Shown: positions 18,060-29,290, numbered from the stretch's first letter. The stretch is 64,000 bases of DNA from Buchnera aphidicola (Cinara curvipes) (GCF_900698915.1 NZ_LR217710.1:248001-312000); one strand, 5' to 3'. A program made the numbers and translations. Notes: generated from the letters alone by a model not told the origin.

Positions 18060-19046
18060 ATGAAAAATTATCCCTGGTTAGTTAGTGAATATAAAAAAAT
18101 AGTAAAAAAATATTATAATAATAAACTACACCCTATAATTTTAATTCAATCACATATTGGTTTTGGAGTTTCACGATTAATTTTTAATATTTCTCAATGG
18201 ATTCTTTGTTCAAATAAAAAAAAAGAGAAAAGCTGTAAAAGATGTTTATCTTGTATCTTAATAAATAAAAAAAAACATCCTGATTTTTATAATTCTAACT
18301 ATATTTCACAAAATAAATATATTGGAATAAATATTACTCGTACTATTATAAATAATATTTATCAAACCTCACAACAAGGAGGAGCAAAAATTATTTGGTT
18401 TTCATCCATTAATAGACTTACTACAGAAGCACAAAATTCTTTATTAAAAATTTTAGAAGAACCTCCAGAAAATACTATATTTTTTTTAAACACAAGTAAT
18501 ATAAAAACAGTTCTTAGTACTATTAAAAGTAGATCTACAATTTATTATATAAATTTGCCTAAAGAAAAAGAAAACTTAATTTGGCTAAAAAAAAAAAATA
18601 AAATTTATACTTCTATTCAACTATTAACAGCTTTAAGAATAAATAATAATGCACCTATAATTACACACAAATTTTTAAACAGTAAAAAATTAAATGAAAG
18701 AAATATATTTATGATAGCAATAAATAAATATATGATTGATAAAAAATATATTAATTTATTAAAAATAATATTAAATTATAAAAAAAAAAAAATAATTATA
18801 TGGATTTGTTATCTAATTCTAGATGTTATAAAATATATTGTGTGCAATAAATATAAAATTCAAAATTTGGATCAAATTAAATTAATAAAAAAAATAGCAA
18901 AAAAAAATAATTTTAACATATTAATCAAACATTTAAAATCTTGGATTCAATGTAAAAAAATATTATCTAGTTCATATCATATTGATAAAAAATTAATACT
19001 TACAGAACAAATTCTATTGTTAGCTAATGATATATTAAATATATAA
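18060..19046 (+). CDS. holB: DNA polymerase III subunit delta-prime
   Basis: Stator subunit of the clamp loader that places the beta clamp on DNA. The 328-residue protein begins N-Y-P-W-L, like R-W-Y-P-W-L of E. coli HolB. It has the zinc-binding cysteines (S-C-K-R-C-L-S-C-I, with an upstream Cys), a degenerate P-loop (I-G-F-G-V-S-R), L-L-K-I-L-E-E-P-P and the sensor 1-like S-R-S motif. The delta-prime subunit does not hydrolyse ATP, so the broken Walker A is expected. It follows acpP closely and precedes ycfH, as in E. coli. Confidence 0.93.
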   Translation: MKNYPWLVSEYKKIVKKYYNNKLHPIILIQSHIGFGVSRLIFNISQWILCSNKKKEKSCKRCLSCILINKKKHPDFYNSNYISQNKYIGINITRTIINNIYQTSQQGGAKIIWFSSINRLTTEAQNSLLKILEEPPENTIFFLNTSNIKTVLSTIKSRSTIYYINLPKEKENLIWLKKKNKIYTSIQLLTALRINNNAPIITHKFLNSKKLNERNIFMIAINKYMIDKKYINLLKIILNYKKKKIIIWICYLILDVIKYIVCNKYKIQNLDQIKLIKKIAKKNNFNILIKHLKSWIQCKKILSSSYHIDKKLILTEQILLLANDILNI

Positions 19047-19082
19047 TATATATATAATTTAAATAATATATAAGGAAAAAAA

Positions 19083-19874
19083 ATGTTTTTAATTGATACT
19101 CATTGTCATATTAATCATATAGACAATATTAAAAAAAACTGTAATATAGACAATATTTTAAAAAAAGCTTATAAAAAAAATGTTAGATTATTTTTATCTA
19201 TTTCAACTTCTATTCAAGATTTTTATCATATATTTCAACATACTTATTTTTATAAAAATATTTTTTTATCTTGTGGCTTACATCCAAATTATGATCATCA
19301 TAAAAATGATTTAAAAAATATAGAATTAATATCTAAGTATAATAAAGTTATTGCTATTGGTGAAACTGGATTAGATTTTTATAGATCAAAAAAAAAAGAA
19401 AGACAAATTGATCTTTTTCAACATCATATCTATATATCTCAAAAAACTAAAAAACCTATTATTATTCATAATAGAAATGCAGATAAAGAAATAATAAGTA
19501 TCTTAAACTCTCATAAGAACCAATTATATTCAGGAATAATACATTCATTTACAGGAACAATAGATTTTGCAAGGCAATTATTAGATATCGGATTTTATAT
19601 TTCATTTTCTGGAATAATTACATTTAAAAAATCACATAATTTAAGATCCATTTTAAAATTTATACCTTTAAATAGATTATTTATAGAAACAGATTCACCT
19701 TATTTATCTCCTGAACCATATAGAGGCAAAATAAATCAACCATATTTATTATGGTACATTGCTAAATTAGTTCAAAAATGTTTAAAAATAGATTTTTTAA
19801 CATTTACTGAAATATTAAAAAAAAATTTCTTTACATTATTTAAAATAAAAAATAATATAGATATAAAAACATAA
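19083..19874 (+). CDS. ycfH: TatD-family metal-dependent deoxyribonuclease (YcfH)
   Basis: TIM-barrel hydrolase of the TatD family. Metal ligands are visible in D-T-H-C-H (5-9), G-E-T-G-L-D, I-I-H-N-R and E-T-D-S-P-Y-L. Length 263 (E. coli YcfH 265). The position directly after holB identifies it as the YcfH member. AAGGA lies before the ATG. The substrate in vivo is unclear; 3'-5' DNA exonuclease and D-aminoacyl-tRNA related roles have been proposed for relatives. Confidence 0.93.
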   Translation: MFLIDTHCHINHIDNIKKNCNIDNILKKAYKKNVRLFLSISTSIQDFYHIFQHTYFYKNIFLSCGLHPNYDHHKNDLKNIELISKYNKVIAIGETGLDFYRSKKKERQIDLFQHHIYISQKTKKPIIIHNRNADKEIISILNSHKNQLYSGIIHSFTGTIDFARQLLDIGFYISFSGIITFKKSHNLRSILKFIPLNRLFIETDSPYLSPEPYRGKINQPYLLWYIAKLVQKCLKIDFLTFTEILKKNFFTLFKIKNNIDIKT

Positions 19875-19989
19875 TTAAAAAGATATTAAAGAATAATTTT
19901 TATATAATTTTAATAAATATAAAAAATTTTGTTTATACAAATTTATATCTTAATATTTATATTTTTTTACTATAAAATATAAAAAATAT

Positions 19990-21387
19990 TTAAAAATCTG
20001 CATGTCCTATAGTTCTAGGAAATGGAATTGATTCTCGAATATTTTTAATCCCAGTAATAAATAATATTAACCGCTCTAAACCTAAACCAAAACCAGAATG
20101 AGGAACTGTTCCATATTTTCTTAAATCTTTATACCAATCATAATTTTTTTTATTTAATCCCATTTCTATCATTCTGTTCTCTAAATAATCTATTCTATCT
20201 TCTCTCTCTGAACCACCTATAATTTCACCAACTTGAGGAATTAATATATCAAATGCAGATACTGTTTTTTTATCTTTATTCATACGCATATAAAAAGCTT
20301 TTAATAATTTTGGATAATTTCTTATAATCACAGGAGCTTTAAAATAATTATTTACTAAATATTTTTCATGATGAGAAGATAAATCTTCTCCCCATAAGAT
20401 TTTCTCATTAATATTATGATTATTTTTTAATAAAATATTAATAGCTTCATTATATTCAATATTAACAAAATTAATATTTAAGAAATTATTTAAACGAAAA
20501 ATAATATTTTTATCAATTTTTTTTTGTAAAAATAATAATTCAGAAATACAGTTATCTAAAATAAAGTTAATCGAATTTTTTAATAATTTTTCTGCAAAAA
20601 TAGATATATCATTAATACCTGAAAAAGCTTTTTCTACTTCTAACATCCAAAATTCTGTTAAGTGTTTTTTAGTATTAGAATTTTCCGCCCTAAAAGTAGG
20701 CCCTAAAGAGTAGACCTTAGACAAAGCGCAAGCATAAGCTTCTAAAGTTAATTGACCAGATACAGTTAAAAATACTTTTTTTCCAAAAAAATAATTTTCT
20801 TTATTAGTGTTTTTTTTAATATTAACTTTATTATTAATATCTAACATAGATACTTGAAACATTGATCCAGAACCCTCTGTATCAATACTAGTAATAATAG
20901 GAGTTGATACCCATAAATAACCATTATTATCTAAAAACTCATTTAAAGATTGAAAAACTGCACTTCTAATTCTTGCAATAACACTAATTAAACTAGTACG
21001 AGGACGTAAATGACAAAAATATCTAATATATTCAGTTGTATGTTTTTTAGCTGACATAGGATATAAATCAGGACGATCTACCCATCCTATTATTTTAATA
21101 TTGTTAGCTTGAATTTCATAAGTTTGTAAATCACTAGGAGATAGTATTAAATTACCAGATACTATTACTGAACAACCAATAGTTAATTTAATAATCTCTG
21201 TAGAATAATTAAATAAAGATTTTTTAGCAATTACTTGAATAAAACGCGTAGATGAACCATCATATATAGTTAAAAAAGATATTCCTATTTTTGATATTCT
21301 TTTACTTCTTATCCATCCACTAATAGTAATTTCTTTATTTAAATAATTATTTTTTGTATAAATTTCTAATATAGAAATTTTTTTCAT
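19990..21387 (-). CDS. asnS: Asparaginyl-tRNA synthetase
   Basis: Class IIb synthetase charging tRNA-Asn. The 465 residues (E. coli 466) comprise an N-terminal OB-fold anticodon domain (I-T-I-S-G-W-I-R-S-K-R) and a catalytic core with motif 2 (F-R-A-E-N-S-N-T-K-K-H-L-T-E-F) and motif 3 (G-F-G-L-G-L-E-R-L). The E-F-W-M-L-E-V-E segment separates it from AspS. Convergent with ycfH and monocistronic, with about 220 bases up to trhO. Confidence 0.98.
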   Translation of the reverse strand: MKKISILEIYTKNNYLNKEITISGWIRSKRISKIGISFLTIYDGSSTRFIQVIAKKSLFNYSTEIIKLTIGCSVIVSGNLILSPSDLQTYEIQANNIKIIGWVDRPDLYPMSAKKHTTEYIRYFCHLRPRTSLISVIARIRSAVFQSLNEFLDNNGYLWVSTPIITSIDTEGSGSMFQVSMLDINNKVNIKKNTNKENYFFGKKVFLTVSGQLTLEAYACALSKVYSLGPTFRAENSNTKKHLTEFWMLEVEKAFSGINDISIFAEKLLKNSINFILDNCISELLFLQKKIDKNIIFRLNNFLNINFVNIEYNEAINILLKNNHNINEKILWGEDLSSHHEKYLVNNYFKAPVIIRNYPKLLKAFYMRMNKDKKTVSAFDILIPQVGEIIGGSEREDRIDYLENRMIEMGLNKKNYDWYKDLRKYGTVPHSGFGLGLERLILFITGIKNIRESIPFPRTIGHADF

Positions 21388-21609
21388 AACTATTTCCTAA
21401 TATATAAAATATAAATATTTAAAATTTAATATTATAAATAAAAAATTACTTATATTACTGAAAATAAATTTATCTAAATAAAAAATTTTTTTATATAAAA
21501 ATATAAATTTATTATATATAAAAAATATTTAAAAATAAATTCACTAATAAGTGATTTCTATTTCTTTATATAAATACAATTATTTTTTTTTATTAAAATA
21601 ATATCATAT

Positions 21610-22551
21610 TTATAATTTATTTTTACAATTTAAACAACAACATGAATTTAATTTTACAGAACATACTTTACATTGAATAAATAAACGATGACAAAAATTA
21701 TTTAAACAATTTATATGTATACGATCTGTATATTCTTTACAATTAATACATTGGGAAAATACATCATTAGTAATTTTTTCTGATAAACGATTATCAAAAA
21801 CAAAAATTTTTCCTTGAAAATAATTAGGAAGATTATATTTTTTTACTTGTTTAATATAACTCAAAATTCCACCATAAATGTGGTATATTTTAGAAAAACC
21901 TTTATTCTTTAATAAAGCGGTAGCTTTTTCACAACGTACTCCTCCTGTACAATACAAAACAATTTTTTTATTTTTATACAATTCTAAAAATTTAGGCAAT
22001 TTTTCTAATTGTTCTCGAAATGTTCGAGATGGAACAGTTAATGAATTATAAAAACGCCCAATTTCATATTCATAACTATTTCTCATATCAACAAAAATAA
22101 AATTTTTATTAAAAAAATATTTATTTACTAAAAAAGCATTCAAATAAATTCCAATTTTATTACGTGAAAAATAAAAATTTTTAATTTCACTGGAAACAAT
22201 TTGTTTTTTAATTTTTATTTTTAAATTCCAAAATGCCATTTTTTTATTTTCAATTGTGTAATTAATATACATTCTTCTTGTTTTAGAATGAATTCTTTTA
22301 AAGAAATGTTTAATATATTTATATTTATTAGAAGGAATACTAATTGTACCATTAATTCCTTCTTTTGAAATATAAATACGACCTAAAATATTTTTATTTT
22401 CTAAATTTAGTTTAAGAAAAAAAAGTAATTTTTTAGGATTTAAAATAAAAAAATATTTGTAAAAAGATAAAACAACCCGTTTATTATATAAATAATGTGA
22501 ATAAATATTTTTTAAATTATTATGTGAAACTGTTTTTTTTATTTTATACAT
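21610..22551 (-). CDS. trhO: tRNA uridine(34) hydroxylase TrhO
   Basis: Rhodanese-domain enzyme that hydroxylates U34 in a subset of tRNAs (precursor of the cmo5U/mcmo5U wobble modifications) using molecular oxygen. The 313 residues keep the N-terminal S-F-Y-K-Y-F segment and E-G-I-N-G-T-I-S. The rhodanese active-site loop Y-C-T-G-G-V-R-C-E-K-A and a cysteine-rich C-terminus (C-x-x-C pairs) are also present. The tail is shorter than E. coli YceA (350). It stands alone between asnS and valS. Confidence 0.93.
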   Translation of the reverse strand: MYKIKKTVSHNNLKNIYSHYLYNKRVVLSFYKYFFILNPKKLLFFLKLNLENKNILGRIYISKEGINGTISIPSNKYKYIKHFFKRIHSKTRRMYINYTIENKKMAFWNLKIKIKKQIVSSEIKNFYFSRNKIGIYLNAFLVNKYFFNKNFIFVDMRNSYEYEIGRFYNSLTVPSRTFREQLEKLPKFLELYKNKKIVLYCTGGVRCEKATALLKNKGFSKIYHIYGGILSYIKQVKKYNLPNYFQGKIFVFDNRLSEKITNDVFSQCINCKEYTDRIHINCLNNFCHRLFIQCKVCSVKLNSCCCLNCKNKL

Positions 22552-22666
22552 AGATAATATATTCTTTTAGTAAAAAAATAATAACTATAAAATAGATAAC
22601 TCTAATTTAACAAATAAATTAAATATAATTTAATAAAAATAATTTACAGATAAACAATTTTTTTAT

Positions 22667-25525
22667 TTAGGTTAATATTTTTTTTAATAAGATTTTTTTT
22701 TGATTATTAATTTTTTTTAAAATATCAAAATTATTTTTTAATAAAGATTTTTTTTCTAAAATAAAACATGAAGGTGCATTCATTAAAATTTTTTTATTTA
22801 ATAAAAAATAATTTATTTTATGAATTTCCCTTTCAAGTAAAAGAATTTTTTTATCTAAGCGCTGTAATTCAATCTTAATATCAAAACACGAATCAACAGA
22901 AATAAATATTTCCACACCATCAATAATACGCATTATTACAGAAGATAAATTTAATGGTGATTGAATTTCAACTATACATTTTAAATAAGCAATTTTTTTT
23001 AAAATTACATTATTTTCCTGTAAAAAAATTTTCTTATATAAAGAAATATTTTTATAATAAACTTTTAATAATCTTGTATATTCTACTTTAGAATCTACTC
23101 TAATAGAACGTAAAATAGAAATAACTTTTTGAAACCAATTCATAAATTTAGTAATATATACATTTTTTAAATTTTTATTGTATTGAGGTATGGTATTTAA
23201 AATTATTATAGGGTGAAATATTTTATTTAATTTCTGTAAAATACTCCAAATATATATAGTAATAAATGGCATTACAGGATGTACTAATAAAAGAATTTTA
23301 CTTAAAATAAAAAATAAAGATATTTTAACTGAATTAATTTCATATAATGAACCATATTGTAATATTGGTTTTATCATTTCTAAATATTGATCACAAAATT
23401 TATTCCATATAAATTTATATAATAAAGTTGATAATTGATCAAATCGAAATAATTTTAAAAAATAATGATATTTTTTAATAACTTTATTTAATTCAATATA
23501 AATCCATTGATTTAATAATAATGAAGAAATATTTTTTTTCTTAAATACAGTTTTATCAATATTTTTTATTACAAAGCGACTAGCATGCCAAATTTTATTA
23601 CAAAAATTTTGATATCCTTTTAAACGATTCATATTCCAGTTAATATTTCTACTTGTAGATGCTATAGATAAAAAAGTAAATCTCAAGGAATCAGCGCTAT
23701 GAGTTAAAATTCCTTTTGGAAATTTATTTATAGTATTTTTTTTAACTAAGTTTATTTGTTTAGAATTTATTAAATTTTTCGTTCTTTTTTCTATTAATTT
23801 TTCTAAACTAATTCCATCAATCATATCTAATGGATCTAAAACATTTCCATAAGATTTTGACATTTTTTGACCTTGTTCATCTCGTATTAAACCAGTAATA
23901 TATATATATTTAAAAGGAATTTGTGAATTACCTAATTTATCTTTTATAATATACATAGTCATCATAATCATACGAGCAATCCAAAAAAAAATAATGTCAA
24001 AACCACAGACTAAAACGTTTGTTGGATGAAACATATTTATTTTTTTAATATCTAAAGGCCATCCTAAACCAGCAAATGTCCACAAACTAGAAGAAAACCA
24101 AGTGTCTAATACATCAGAATCTTGTGTAAGAGGAACATCTTTTTTCAAAGAATATTCTTTTCGAATTGATTCCTCATTTTCACCTACATAAATATTATTA
24201 AATGAATCATACCAAACTGGAATTCTGTGCCCCCATAGTAGTTGACGAGATATACACCAATCCTGAATATTATTCATCCAAGATAAATACATATTTTTGT
24301 ATTGCTTAGGAATGAAAATAATTTTATTTTCTTTTACAGCTTTAATTGCTTCTATAGATAGTATTTTAGTACTTAAATACCACTGATTAGTAAGCATAGG
24401 TTCTAAAATTACACCACTTCGATCTCCATATGGAATATTAATTTTATAAGAAATAACTCGACTTAAAAAACCTTCTTTTTTTAAAGTAAATAAAATATTC
24501 TTTCGAGCAGTAAATCGATCTAAATTTTGTAAATTTTTTGGAATAAAATCATTAAATATTTTTTTTTTCTTTCCTTTATAATTAAAAATATTTAATTTCT
24601 TTAATATTTTACCATCTTTAGTAAAAATATTAATCATAGGTAATTTATTACATTGACCAATATCATAATCATTAAAATCATGTGCAGGAGTTACTTTCAT
24701 ACATCCAGTTCCTTTGGATATATCAATAGATTTGTTACTAATAATAGGAATAGATCGATTTAATATAGGAACATTAACAAAACAACCAATATATTTGGTA
24801 TATCTTTTATCATCAGGATGCACAGCTAAAGCTGTATCTCCTAATAATGTTTCAGGTCTAGTAGTAGCTACAGTAATATATTTTTTATTATTATTATCAT
24901 GACTTTCTGTAAAAAAATATTTAATATACCACATTTTATTTTTATGTATTTGATTTTCTACTTCTAAATCAGAAATTACTGTCTGAAATTTTGGATCCCA
25001 ATATACCAATTTTTTACGCCTATAAATTAACCCATCTTTATATAAAGTAATAAAAACATCTTTTACTGCTTGTGAAAAATTAGAGTCTAATGTAAATCGA
25101 ACATCTTTCCAATTAATTAGATGACCTAAACGTTTAATTTGATTGAACATAACTAATTCAGACTTTTTTTTCCAATCAAAAATTTTTTTTATAAATTCTT
25201 CTCGGGAATATGAATTTTTATTTTTACCTTCTTTCATTAATAAATAACGTTCAACTACCATTTGTGTAGCAATACCAGCATGATCTGTACCCATTTGTAA
25301 TAATGTATTTTTTCCAGACATACGATGATATCGTATTAATGTGTCCATTATAGTCTGCTGAAAAGCATGACCCATATGTAAATAACCGGTTATATTTGGT
25401 GGTGGAACCATAATACAAAAATTATCATTTTTTAAAAAACTATTATTATGAAAAAAAATTTTATTTTTTTTACAATATTTTTGTATCTTTTTTTCTATTA
25501 AATGAAAATTATAATTTTTATCCAT
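22667..25525 (-). CDS. valS: Valyl-tRNA synthetase
   Basis: Class Ia synthetase, 952 residues (E. coli 951). The HIGH motif appears as H-M-G-H-A (near residue 50), the CP1 editing domain has T-T-R-P-E-T-L-L-G, K-M-S-K-S follows G-Q, and a C-terminal coiled-coil arm ends the protein. D-H-A-G-I-A-T-Q and W-C-I-S-R-Q-L-L-W-G-H are also intact. Divergent from argI. Confidence 0.98.
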   Translation of the reverse strand: MDKNYNFHLIEKKIQKYCKKNKIFFHNNSFLKNDNFCIMVPPPNITGYLHMGHAFQQTIMDTLIRYHRMSGKNTLLQMGTDHAGIATQMVVERYLLMKEGKNKNSYSREEFIKKIFDWKKKSELVMFNQIKRLGHLINWKDVRFTLDSNFSQAVKDVFITLYKDGLIYRRKKLVYWDPKFQTVISDLEVENQIHKNKMWYIKYFFTESHDNNNKKYITVATTRPETLLGDTALAVHPDDKRYTKYIGCFVNVPILNRSIPIISNKSIDISKGTGCMKVTPAHDFNDYDIGQCNKLPMINIFTKDGKILKKLNIFNYKGKKKKIFNDFIPKNLQNLDRFTARKNILFTLKKEGFLSRVISYKINIPYGDRSGVILEPMLTNQWYLSTKILSIEAIKAVKENKIIFIPKQYKNMYLSWMNNIQDWCISRQLLWGHRIPVWYDSFNNIYVGENEESIRKEYSLKKDVPLTQDSDVLDTWFSSSLWTFAGLGWPLDIKKINMFHPTNVLVCGFDIIFFWIARMIMMTMYIIKDKLGNSQIPFKYIYITGLIRDEQGQKMSKSYGNVLDPLDMIDGISLEKLIEKRTKNLINSKQINLVKKNTINKFPKGILTHSADSLRFTFLSIASTSRNINWNMNRLKGYQNFCNKIWHASRFVIKNIDKTVFKKKNISSLLLNQWIYIELNKVIKKYHYFLKLFRFDQLSTLLYKFIWNKFCDQYLEMIKPILQYGSLYEINSVKISLFFILSKILLLVHPVMPFITIYIWSILQKLNKIFHPIIILNTIPQYNKNLKNVYITKFMNWFQKVISILRSIRVDSKVEYTRLLKVYYKNISLYKKIFLQENNVILKKIAYLKCIVEIQSPLNLSSVIMRIIDGVEIFISVDSCFDIKIELQRLDKKILLLEREIHKINYFLLNKKILMNAPSCFILEKKSLLKNNFDILKKINNQKKILLKKILT

Positions 25526-25932
25526 AGTTTTCTGCGATTATGTGTATATTTTTATTTAAAATAATATAATAAAAATTATACTGTAATTTTAAAATAATAA
25601 TTAAAATATATTTATTAAAAAAATATATATATTAAAATATAATTATTTATATAATTAAAATTAATATAAATGAAATAATAAAAAAAATTTTTTTAATATA
25701 AAAATTAAATTATTTTTCAATAAAATTTTCACTTATATACATATATAAATATATATTGTAAAATAAAATTTCATTATTATCAATTAAATAAAAAAATTTT
25801 TAATAAAATATATTATATATAATATATATTATAAATATAAAAAATATTTTTATAATAATTTAAAAATTTTTCATATAAAAATTAAATATCATTAATAAAA
25901 AGACTTAAATTTTAATATATAAGAAAAATATC
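25526..25932. other. Divergent valS/argI intergenic region
   Basis: About 400 bases of A/T-rich sequence holding the promoters of valS and argI. I looked for paired ARG boxes, the ArgR operator found before E. coli argI, and saw no convincing match. No ORF or RNA gene is recognisable. Confidence 0.5.
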
Positions 25933-26946
25933 ATGAAAACATTATATAAAAAAAGTTTATTAAGATTATCTGATTATACAAATAAAGAAATTATTTATTT
26001 AATAAAACTATCAAAATTTTTAAAAAAACAAAAATACAATAAAAAAGAAAATAAATATATAAAAGGAAAAAATATAGTATTAATATTTGAAAAAGAATCA
26101 ACAAGAACCAGATGTGCATTTGAAATAGCAGCTTATGATCAAGGAGCAAATATTACATATTTAGGACCTAATGATACACATATCGGATACAAGGAATCTA
26201 TTCAAGATTCAGCAAAAGTATTAGGAAAAATGTACGATGCAATACAATATAGAGGTCATAATGATAAAATTATCAAAGATTTTAAAAAATATTCTAAAAT
26301 ACCTGTTTGGAATGGTTTAACTGATACATTTCATCCAACTCAAATTCTAGCTGACTTACTTACTATTCAAGAAATTAATCCTAAAAAACCGTTAAAAGAA
26401 ATTAAATGCGCATATGTTGGAGATGCTCAAAATAACATAGCAAATTCATTATTAGAAGCAGCTAATATTATAGGATTAAAAATGAATATTGTGGCTCCTA
26501 AAATATATTGGCCTAAAAAAAAATTCCTATTTAAAAAAATAAAATATATAAAAAAAAATAAAAATATAATATGCACTGAAAATATAAAAGAAGGAGTTAA
26601 AAACGTTGATTTTATCTATACAGATGTATGGGTATCAATGGGAGAAAAAAAAAATATATGGGAAAAAAAAATAAAAGAATTATATCCATATCAAATTAAT
26701 AAAAAAATGCTAAATATGACAAATAATAAAAATATAAAAATACTACACTGTTTACCAGCATTTCATGATAAAAAATCTATATTAGGATATGAAATACATA
26801 ATAAATTTCATATTAAAGATGGATTAGAAATTACTAATGATATATTTAATTCCAATATAAATCTTAGTTTTAAACAATCAGAAAATAGATTACATACTAT
26901 AAAAGCTTTACTTGTATCTTGTTTATCAAAAAAATCTTTTTTTTAA
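25933..26946 (+). CDS. argI: Ornithine carbamoyltransferase
   Basis: Makes citrulline from ornithine and carbamoyl phosphate in arginine synthesis, an essential amino acid for an aphid-type host. Of 337 residues, the carbamoyl-phosphate loop S-T-R-T-R is at 56-60, followed by Y-R-G-H, the H-P-T-Q motif, and the ornithine-binding D-x-W-V-S-M-G and H-C-L-P-A motifs. It matches E. coli ArgI (334) along its length. An ordinary start ATG lies at the right register. ridA follows 40 bases downstream. Confidence 0.98.
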   Translation: MKTLYKKSLLRLSDYTNKEIIYLIKLSKFLKKQKYNKKENKYIKGKNIVLIFEKESTRTRCAFEIAAYDQGANITYLGPNDTHIGYKESIQDSAKVLGKMYDAIQYRGHNDKIIKDFKKYSKIPVWNGLTDTFHPTQILADLLTIQEINPKKPLKEIKCAYVGDAQNNIANSLLEAANIIGLKMNIVAPKIYWPKKKFLFKKIKYIKKNKNIICTENIKEGVKNVDFIYTDVWVSMGEKKNIWEKKIKELYPYQINKKMLNMTNNKNIKILHCLPAFHDKKSILGYEIHNKFHIKDGLEITNDIFNSNINLSFKQSENRLHTIKALLVSCLSKKSFF

Positions 26947-26986
26947 AAAATTATTTAAAAGTATAAATATAATTGATGGAATTATT

Positions 26987-27364
26987 ATGTTAAAAGAAAA
27001 AAATATATCAAATAAAATATTTGGACCATATTCACCTATTTTTCAAATAAATAATTTATTTTTTATTTCTGGACAAATTCCAGTAGATAAAAACACAGGA
27101 ATAATACCGAAAAAAATACACGAACAAATAGATTTAATATTAATGAATATTTATTTTTTATTAAAAGATTATAAATTGAAAATAAGAAATATTGTTAAAA
27201 CAACTATATTTACAACAAAAATGGATAAATTAAAAGAAATTAATTTATCCTATAAAAAATTTTTTGATAAATACACAGATAAATATCCTGCTCGATCATG
27301 TATAGGTGTATCAGAATTACCTAAAAAGGTAAGTGTAGAAATTGAAGCGATAGCATCAACATAA
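26987..27364 (+). CDS. ridA: 2-iminobutanoate/2-iminopropanoate deaminase RidA
   Basis: Hydrolyses reactive imine intermediates released by PLP enzymes such as threonine dehydratase. It has the YjgF/Rid fold with G-P-Y-S-P near the start, S-G-Q-I-P-V, V-K-T-T-I-F and the substrate-binding Arg in P-A-R-S-C-I, ending V-E-I-E-A-I-A-S. I chose the ATG at 26987 (125 residues; E. coli 128) because the upstream in-frame start at 26912 lies inside argI and adds residues with no homologue. It probably shares a transcript with argI. Confidence 0.94.
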   Translation: MLKEKNISNKIFGPYSPIFQINNLFFISGQIPVDKNTGIIPKKIHEQIDLILMNIYFLLKDYKLKIRNIVKTTIFTTKMDKLKEINLSYKKFFDKYTDKYPARSCIGVSELPKKVSVEIEAIAST

Positions 27365-27370
27365 TATATT

Positions 27371-27389
27371 TATGCCACTAAGTGGCATA
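27371..27389 (+). terminator. Hairpin between ridA and deaD
   Basis: Perfect 8-bp arms TATGCCAC and GTGGCATA around a three-base loop, seven bases after the ridA stop and unusually GC-rich for this window. It has no long T-run on the plus side. It probably ends argI-ridA and may also protect the 3' end of the convergent deaD transcript. Confidence 0.65.
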
Positions 27390-27467
27390 AAATTTAATAA
27401 TAAAAAATATTGTATATTTTATATTACAATCATCTATATTAAATTTTATTATTTTATATAATAAATA

Positions 27468-29186
27468 TTATTTCTTAATATTATATCTTTTTTTTTTTGA
27501 ATATACATTAGAAAAAAGTACAGGTTTAATTTTAATTGGTTTATTTAAAATACGAGTATTCAATAAACGTACTAATAAACGTTTAGAATATTGTTTAGGT
27601 AATTCGATAGTAGAATAATTTGAAAACAATCTAATATTACCAATTAAACGACTGTTAATATCCCCTTCATTAGCAATAGCTCCTACTATATGACGAACTT
27701 CTATTTTATCATTACGACCTACTTCTATACGATAAAGAATCATATCTTCTAATTTTTTATTATTTTTAATAAATCGGTTATTTGTAAATTTTTTATTATA
27801 ACCAAATCTCCCCTTATTATATGGTGACAAAAGATTATTTTTTCTAAAAGATAAAAAAGAATAATTTTTTTCAGGCGGAATAATTAATGGACGATCACCT
27901 TGAGCTAATTTTAATAAAGCAGCTGATAATTTTTCAAAATCCCAACCTTCTTTTAAATTTAACTGTAATAATAATTTTCTATATAAATCTAAATCATTAC
28001 TATTTAATTGATTTTGTATTTTTTCTGAAATAATTTTTAATCTATGTTTTACTAGTAATTCAGGTTTAGGTAATTCCACTTCTGGAATAGAATGTTTTAT
28101 TATTCTTTCAATATTATAAAGTAATCTTCGTTCACGATATTCTACAAATAATAATGCTCGACCTGTTCTACCCGCTCTACCAGTTCGACCAATACGATGA
28201 ACATATGATTCGGCATCCATAGGAATATCATAATTAATAACAAAACTAATTCTATCAACATCTAATCCTCGAGCTGCAACATCAGTAGCAATTAATATAT
28301 CTAATTTTCCTGTTTTTAAACGTTCTAATGTTTGCTCTCTTAATAATTGATTCATATCACCATTTAATGCAGCACTATTATATCCATTTTTTTCTAAAGC
28401 TTCAGATACTTCTACTGTAGCATTTTTTGTACGAACAAAAATAATGGTAGCAGAAAAATCTTCTACTTCTAAAAACCGAATTAAAGCATCAGTTTTTTTA
28501 CCACGTACTATCCAATAACTTTGTTGTATATCAGGACGAGTAATTCCAGTAGACTGTATTTTAACTTCCTTTGGAGAGTCCATAAATCGTCTAGATATCC
28601 TACGAATAATATTAGGCATTGTTGCTGAAAATAAAGCAGTTTGATGTTTCTTGGGAATTTTTGACATAATAGTTTCTACATCTTCTATAAAACCCATACG
28701 TAACATTTCATCTGCTTCATCTAAAACTAGGCTACTTAAATTAGTTAAATTTAATGTTCCTCTTTTTAAATGATCTAATAATCGACCTGGCGTTCCAACA
28801 ATAATTTGAGGTCCTTTTCTTAAAGCTTGTAATTGAATTTCATATCTCTGACCACCATATAAAGCTAGTACTTGTATTCCAATAACATATTTAGAAAAAT
28901 CAGAAAAAGCTTTAGCTACTTGAATTGCTAATTCTCGAGTAGGAACTAAAATTAAAATTTGAGGAGACCTTAAAGAAATTTTTATATTATTTAATAATGG
29001 TAATGCAAATGCGGCTGTTTTTCCGCTACCAGTTTGTGCCATTCCTAATACATCTTTTCCTGATAATAAATAAGGAATACAAATAGATTGAATAGGAGAT
29101 GGTTTAATATATCCTAAAGATTCAAGAGATTTTAATAAAAAAGAATTAAGTCCAAAAACGGAAAAAGAATGATGAATTTGAGTCAT
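27468..29186 (-). CDS. deaD: DEAD-box ATP-dependent RNA helicase DeaD/CsdA
   Basis: RNA helicase for 50S subunit assembly and mRNA unwinding at low temperature, and an alternative helicase of RNA-decay complexes. The helicase core has [21 protein letters not shown] and H-R-I-G-R-T-G-R. A dimerisation region and an RNA-binding domain of DbpA/CsdA type follow (R-I-E-V-G-R-N-D and V-G-A-I-A-N-E-G near residues 480-510). At 572 residues it is shorter than E. coli CsdA (629), mainly in the basic tail. It is downstream of pnp, as in enterobacteria, but nlpI is absent. The ribosome binding site AGAGG is before the ATG. Confidence 0.96.
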   Translation of the reverse strand: MTQIHHSFSVFGLNSFLLKSLESLGYIKPSPIQSICIPYLLSGKDVLGMAQTGSGKTAAFALPLLNNIKISLRSPQILILVPTRELAIQVAKAFSDFSKYVIGIQVLALYGGQRYEIQLQALRKGPQIIVGTPGRLLDHLKRGTLNLTNLSSLVLDEADEMLRMGFIEDVETIMSKIPKKHQTALFSATMPNIIRRISRRFMDSPKEVKIQSTGITRPDIQQSYWIVRGKKTDALIRFLEVEDFSATIIFVRTKNATVEVSEALEKNGYNSAALNGDMNQLLREQTLERLKTGKLDILIATDVAARGLDVDRISFVINYDIPMDAESYVHRIGRTGRAGRTGRALLFVEYRERRLLYNIERIIKHSIPEVELPKPELLVKHRLKIISEKIQNQLNSNDLDLYRKLLLQLNLKEGWDFEKLSAALLKLAQGDRPLIIPPEKNYSFLSFRKNNLLSPYNKGRFGYNKKFTNNRFIKNNKKLEDMILYRIEVGRNDKIEVRHIVGAIANEGDINSRLIGNIRLFSNYSTIELPKQYSKRLLVRLLNTRILNKPIKIKPVLFSNVYSKKKRYNIKK

Positions 29187-29290
29187 GTAGAGTATAAGCC
29201 TCTTATGTTACAAAAATGGCCAGTATACTACATAACTCATTATGAGAATTTCTATCTATTTTCATTAAAGAGTATGAACCGGCTAAATTG
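29187..29290 (-). promoter_or_regulatory. Structured deaD 5' leader, candidate regulatory element
   Basis: The 100 bases before deaD are richer in G/C than the other spacers. On the minus strand the Shine-Dalgarno AGAGG sits inside a small hairpin, ATAAG-AGG-CTTAT (29194-29206). GGCTTATACTCT (29189-29200) and GGTTCATACTCT (29269-29280) form an imperfect direct repeat. E. coli csdA also has a long regulated leader. Function here is inferred. Confidence 0.35.

Noticed and set aside
25526-25932. ArgR operators before argI
   Set aside because: A/T-rich palindromes occur but none fits the ARG box consensus well enough.
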